From JBAZOB01 sp041648895 (lineage in GTDB: Bacteria; Patescibacteriota; JAHJAL01): a DNA stretch of 9,158 nucleotides. Of this stretch, positions 6,426-9,158 are shown in pieces. A model generated the notes under the pieces. It was not told the DNA's origin. It saw only the letters and a list, made by a program, of their open reading frames with translations, and did no database searches. The stretch lies in assembly GCA_041648895.1 (NCBI GenBank), contig JBAZOB010000036.1, positions 1 to 9,158 of the forward strand, written 5' to 3'. The translations under genes and the position numbers were made by a program. Every line of letters starts with the position of its first letter. Position 1 is the first letter of the stretch.

Positions 6426-6938
6426 GTGGCTAAAAAAATATTTCGAGGACAGCAAGAGGGGGAGGAGGTGGTGGCGATTTTTCGTAAGCACTGGTTGAGT
6501 TTTTTGAAGTCAGCTTTGATTTTTGTAGTTTTGTTTATTATTTCAGTCATCATTCTTTGGTATTGGCAATCGGCGCCGATATTTTTATTGGTAGTTGGCC
6601 TAGTGATTTTATTGGTGGCAATTAGTTATTTTACTCATAGCTTTTTAATCTGGTGGTGGGACGTATATCTTTTGACTGATCGGCGGGTAATTAATTTTGA
6701 TCAAAAATCTATTTTCCATCATGTGGTTAGTGAGGCTGATTTGGGGAACATTCAAGATACCACCTATGAGATTGAGGGGGTATGGCAAACTTTTTTTAAT
6801 TATGGGCGGGTGAGGATTTTGACGGCTTCAAATGGTCAAAGTATTGTGTTTGAAAGTGTTCCCTCGCCGCATGTTGTACAAGAAATGATTATGCAAACTA
6901 AAGAAAATACTATTCAAAAGTCAAAAGTAAAAAGTTAA
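6426..6938 (+). CDS. Membrane-anchored bacterial PH-domain protein
   Basis: 170 residues with a GTG start; an in-frame stop lies just upstream and no other plausible start exists. A short soluble lead with KIFRGQQEGEEVVAIFRKHW (4-23) precedes two membrane helices, about 28-47 and 51-70. After the aromatic WWWDVYLLTDRRVINF, residues about 75-155 match the bacterial PH (YdbS-like, DUF304) fold, with the typical LLTDRRV start and the ADLGNIQDTTYE strand pair. Role unknown; such proteins are membrane-associated and some affect envelope stress. No Shine-Dalgarno is evident. The last seven codons (QKSKVKS) and the stop are encoded by the AAAAGTC / AAAAGTA / AAAAGTT heptamers that begin the 76-bp inverted repeat, so the C-terminus looks acquired from, or invaded by, repeat DNA. 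Confidence 0.85.
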   Translation: MAKKIFRGQQEGEEVVAIFRKHWLSFLKSALIFVVLFIISVIILWYWQSAPIFLLVVGLVILLVAISYFTHSFLIWWWDVYLLTDRRVINFDQKSIFHHVVSEADLGNIQDTTYEIEGVWQTFFNYGRVRILTASNGQSIVFESVPSPHVVQEMIMQTKENTIQKSKVKS

Positions 6939-7115
6939 TAAATAACGAGTTGCGTGAATTAATTTTTATATCATATTAATTATTGGTTTATAAAACTCGC
7001 TCAGGCTTGGTCAGTATTATTTAAGCACGCTCATACAGGTTATAAACCAATAATTAATATGATATAAAAATTAATTCACGCAACTCGTTATTTATTAACT
7101 TTTTACTTTTGACTT
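6918..7115. repeat. 76-bp perfect inverted repeat IR4 between convergent genes
   Basis: Bases 6918-6993 are the exact reverse complement of 7040-7115, with no mismatch over 76 bp, around a 46-base loop (6994-7039). The left arm starts inside the last codons of the PH-domain gene; the right arm ends inside the stop codon (7114-7116) of the PLP/ATP-grasp gene. The outer ends are three tandem heptamers (AAAAGTC, AAAAGTA, AAAAGTT at 6916-6936) and their mirror. It is the only strong hairpin between these convergent genes and could block transcription from both sides, but neither arm is followed by a T-tract. Confidence 0.97.
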
Positions 7116-9158
7116 ATATCAGGCTTTGAATCCTCAGGTATTCAATATCGGGGGATATTTTTTTATGTTTTGGTTCGCAGACAATGAGAAATTCATTGGG
7201 GTGGTTGATATCGAGAATGTCTTGGCCGGGTCGGCGGTATTTTATTCGGGGTGATTGATGGGCGACCAGTTTTTTTAATTGATAGATGTCGGTTATTTTA
7301 GAGATGGAATAGACACCAGTTTTATAATACAGGGGGGGATGGCTGGGCTGGTCTTGGGTATTACGAAAGATGATCTGTGAGCCAATTTGAGGATGGTGGG
7401 TGATTTTGGCCATGATATTGGCTGGTAGATGATAGTCAATTTTGAGAAATTCGAGTAAGTGGAGGAGAAGGAGGGGAATTTCGTTATTTTTTATTTGCAG
7501 TTTAGTGATCATGGGAATGGAGGCGGTAAGACGAGGGTTGCATTCAATAAAATAGTGATGGCCGGCCGAGTCGAGGACAAAATCTAGTCCAAATATGCCG
7601 CGGTAGTGGTTTTTTTGTAGTTCATGGCCGAACTTTTGGGCGTCGGTGACAAGTTTTTTTAAATCGTGTATTTGTTTCAAATTATTTGAATAAATGTTGC
7701 CACAGGTGCCACCAGCGGAAGAGTTTAGTTCAGGAATGTTAGTGATTTGGAAAAAAGGTTTTTGGATAATAATGCCGTTTTGTTGGGTGACACAACCATT
7801 GAGGGTATAGGTGGGGCCGGTTATTTTTTGACTGATTTTACTGGGACGGTTAAGATATTTAGTTTTAATGGTTTGTAGATCTTGATTGTTTTTGATTAAG
7901 AAGGTGGAGGATCCGGCAAAGCCGCGGGGAAATTGGATAAAGAATTCATGACCATATTTCTGGCTGACGTTGGTGTATGAAATATCGTCTAGTTTTTTAA
8001 TTTGGTGTGATGGCTGAGGTAATTTGAGTCTGGTACATATTTGAGAAAAAGTAATTTTATTTTCAAAGTGACGATTGATTTTGGCTGGATTGGCTAATAG
8101 TTGCCAGTTATTTCGCTGACAAATTTTTTCGAGTGAGGGTGAAGGTTTAAGAACGGTGATTAGGGGATGGGAACTAGTTTGGTTGATCCATTTTTTGGTG
8201 TAATTATGGCGCAATAAAGTCGAGGTGCTTCTTCGTTTGGGTATGGTGGGAACTTGATTAGCAAGAGTAAATAAATTAATCTGGCGTTGGGTGATTGACC
8301 GGTCGATAGGATGGGCATCAAAGCTTGCGATGTTTATGGGCAGTATTGTTTCAATGCCAATGGTACCAAGGGGAGTGATGTAGGCAAAAAAGATATTGGA
8401 CGGTTGAATTTGGGCAAGTAACTTTTGGCGAATGATTAGATTATCGATATCATCTTTGGTGTGGGCAATTGGAATGTAGGGAAAATAAGCGGATGAGTTG
8501 GGGTGCTCGGTGCCGGAAATGATACAAGTGATATTTTTTATGTCCGGAAATTCGGGGGCGAATGCTATGGCGGCGGCCAAAGTGGCTGCTCCTTCCGGCG
8601 AGGAATTAATTTGGTATTTTTTTAATTTCGTTTGATTTTTTTTAATATTATGATTATTAACCCATCGGCTAGTGCCATGGCTAGCTTGGATAGCTTTTAT
8701 TATCTGGTTGGCACGAATGGGTTTGGTGGGTGAATTTTGTCCGGCCAGATTGATTTCATCGTTAATATTTTTTTGCCCAAAATATTGAGGCAAGAAAGTT
8801 TGTTGGCCGGATTGAACAGCGACTATTCTGGGTAATTTGAGATTATTTTTTTGATAAAATTGATGAATACCAAGTAATGAGGCGCCGCTGGTGGCGTAGG
8901 TAAAAATAGCGTCGCAGTCTGGATTTTGCTGGTGAATTTCCCAGCCCAAGGTTTCAAAGCCGGTAATGGCCAAATTGTCTTGGGATGGTTTGAGGTTGTG
9001 AATTTGGTACTTTTTGCTGATGTAATTGGCCAAGCGGGAGGCACGAGGAGATTTGATCAACAAATATGGCTTGAATTTTATGATTTGAGCTAGTTTGCTC
9101 TGGGGGATGGTAGGTGAAACCAGGATAATAGCTTTTATCTGGGCAGTTTGGCAATAAG
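7114..9158 (-). CDS. PLP-dependent (threonine-synthase-like) / ATP-grasp fusion protein, 5' partial
   Basis: 680 complete codons are visible and the frame stays open to the right edge. The first TTG, at 9063, is not a convincing start: the codons upstream of it, including IPQSKLAQIIKF, continue a fold-type II PLP enzyme. N-terminal part (about 9158-8450): threonine-synthase-like, with SQDNLAITGFETLGWEI, the glycine-rich phosphate loop TYATSGASLLGI (around 8868-8901), and a late ISGTEHP strand. The PLP-binding Lys should lie beyond the window. C-terminal part (about 8150-7450): ATP-grasp ligase, with FIQFPRGFAGSSTF (near 7901-7948) as the nucleotide loop, FGLDF (Asp at 7582-7584) and FIECNPRL (Glu at 7543-7545, Asn at 7537-7539) as metal ligands. 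The usual loop Lys (KP) appears as Gln. A further 130 or so residues follow. The product could make an amino acid and ligate it, but the reaction is unknown. Confidence 0.82.
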   Translation of the reverse strand, partial: YCQTAQIKAIILVSPTIPQSKLAQIIKFKPYLLIKSPRASRLANYISKKYQIHNLKPSQDNLAITGFETLGWEIHQQNPDCDAIFTYATSGASLLGIHQFYQKNNLKLPRIVAVQSGQQTFLPQYFGQKNINDEINLAGQNSPTKPIRANQIIKAIQASHGTSRWVNNHNIKKNQTKLKKYQINSSPEGAATLAAAIAFAPEFPDIKNITCIISGTEHPNSSAYFPYIPIAHTKDDIDNLIIRQKLLAQIQPSNIFFAYITPLGTIGIETILPINIASFDAHPIDRSITQRQINLFTLANQVPTIPKRRSTSTLLRHNYTKKWINQTSSHPLITVLKPSPSLEKICQRNNWQLLANPAKINRHFENKITFSQICTRLKLPQPSHQIKKLDDISYTNVSQKYGHEFFIQFPRGFAGSSTFLIKNNQDLQTIKTKYLNRPSKISQKITGPTYTLNGCVTQQNGIIIQKPFFQITNIPELNSSAGGTCGNIYSNNLKQIHDLKKLVTDAQKFGHELQKNHYRGIFGLDFVLDSAGHHYFIECNPRLTASIPMITKLQIKNNEIPLLLLHLLEFLKIDYHLPANIMAKITHHPQIGSQIIFRNTQDQPSHPPLYYKTGVYSISKITDIYQLKKLVAHQSPRIKYRRPGQDILDINHPNEFLIVCEPKHKKISPDIEYLRIQSLI

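Noticed and set aside
54..7039. The hexamer AGTATT in the loops of IR1, IR2 and IR4 as a shared signal
   Set aside because: The same hexamer occurs in ordinary coding sequence in this window (for example near 6840), and its position in the loops is not constant.
1..7115. Insertion sequences or transposon ends for the long inverted repeats
   Set aside because: There is no transposase in the window, loops are only 46-62 bases, arms differ among elements, and no target-site duplication is evident.
9061..9063. TTG at 9063 as the start of the PLP/ATP-grasp gene
   Set aside because: The reading frame stays open to base 9158 and the upstream residues continue the PLP-enzyme fold, so the gene is cut by the window edge.

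Overview
The window suggests a small-genome bacterium of the Patescibacteria / Candidate Phyla Radiation. The evidence is moderate G+C, compact gene content, weak or absent Shine-Dalgarno sequences on several genes, a tRNA without an encoded CCA, and several proteins of types I associate with those genomes (a nucleotide kinase with extensions at both ends, a small zinc-ribbon protein with an acidic tail, a membrane-anchored bacterial PH protein). Stops TAA, TAG and TGA all end genes, so the standard bacterial code fits. The lineage is inferred, not shown by any marker gene.

Layout, left to right. (1) Bases 1-190 hold a long perfect inverted repeat followed by heptamer repeats. (2) An M16 zinc peptidase (246-1523) and an adenylate-kinase-like nucleotide kinase (1555-2613) are 31 bases apart and probably one transcript, closed by a hairpin terminator. 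(3) A second perfect inverted repeat (2690-2832) separates them from a convergent lipoprotein gene (2842-3636, minus). (4) A WecA/TagO-type polyprenyl-phosphate sugar-1-phosphate transferase (3738-4781) is divergent from the lipoprotein gene. (5) A composite folded repeat (4788-5007) precedes a zinc-ribbon protein (5075-5425), a terminator, ribosomal protein L25 (5526-6221), another terminator and tRNA-Arg(CCU). (6) A two-helix PH-domain protein (6426-6938) runs into a 76-bp perfect inverted repeat (6918-7115), which also reaches the stop codon of the last gene. (7) The last gene (minus strand) runs off the right edge. Its visible part joins the C-terminal part of a threonine-synthase-like PLP-dependent enzyme to an ATP-grasp ligase domain.

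The genes do not form one pathway. They are a housekeeping and cell-envelope mix: proteolysis, nucleotide phosphorylation, lipid-linked glycan initiation, translation and membrane proteins. Two things stand out. The first is the architecture of the gaps. Three carry long perfect inverted repeats (48, 46 and 76 bp arms, 46-62 base loops) that are unrelated in sequence to each other, and a fourth carries a multi-hairpin element. Short tandem heptamers border several of them. The second is the PLP-enzyme / ATP-grasp fusion, which could make an amino acid and ligate it in one polypeptide.

The plus strand is T- and G-rich throughout, including across the two minus-strand genes. This strand bias probably marks the plus strand as the leading replication strand.
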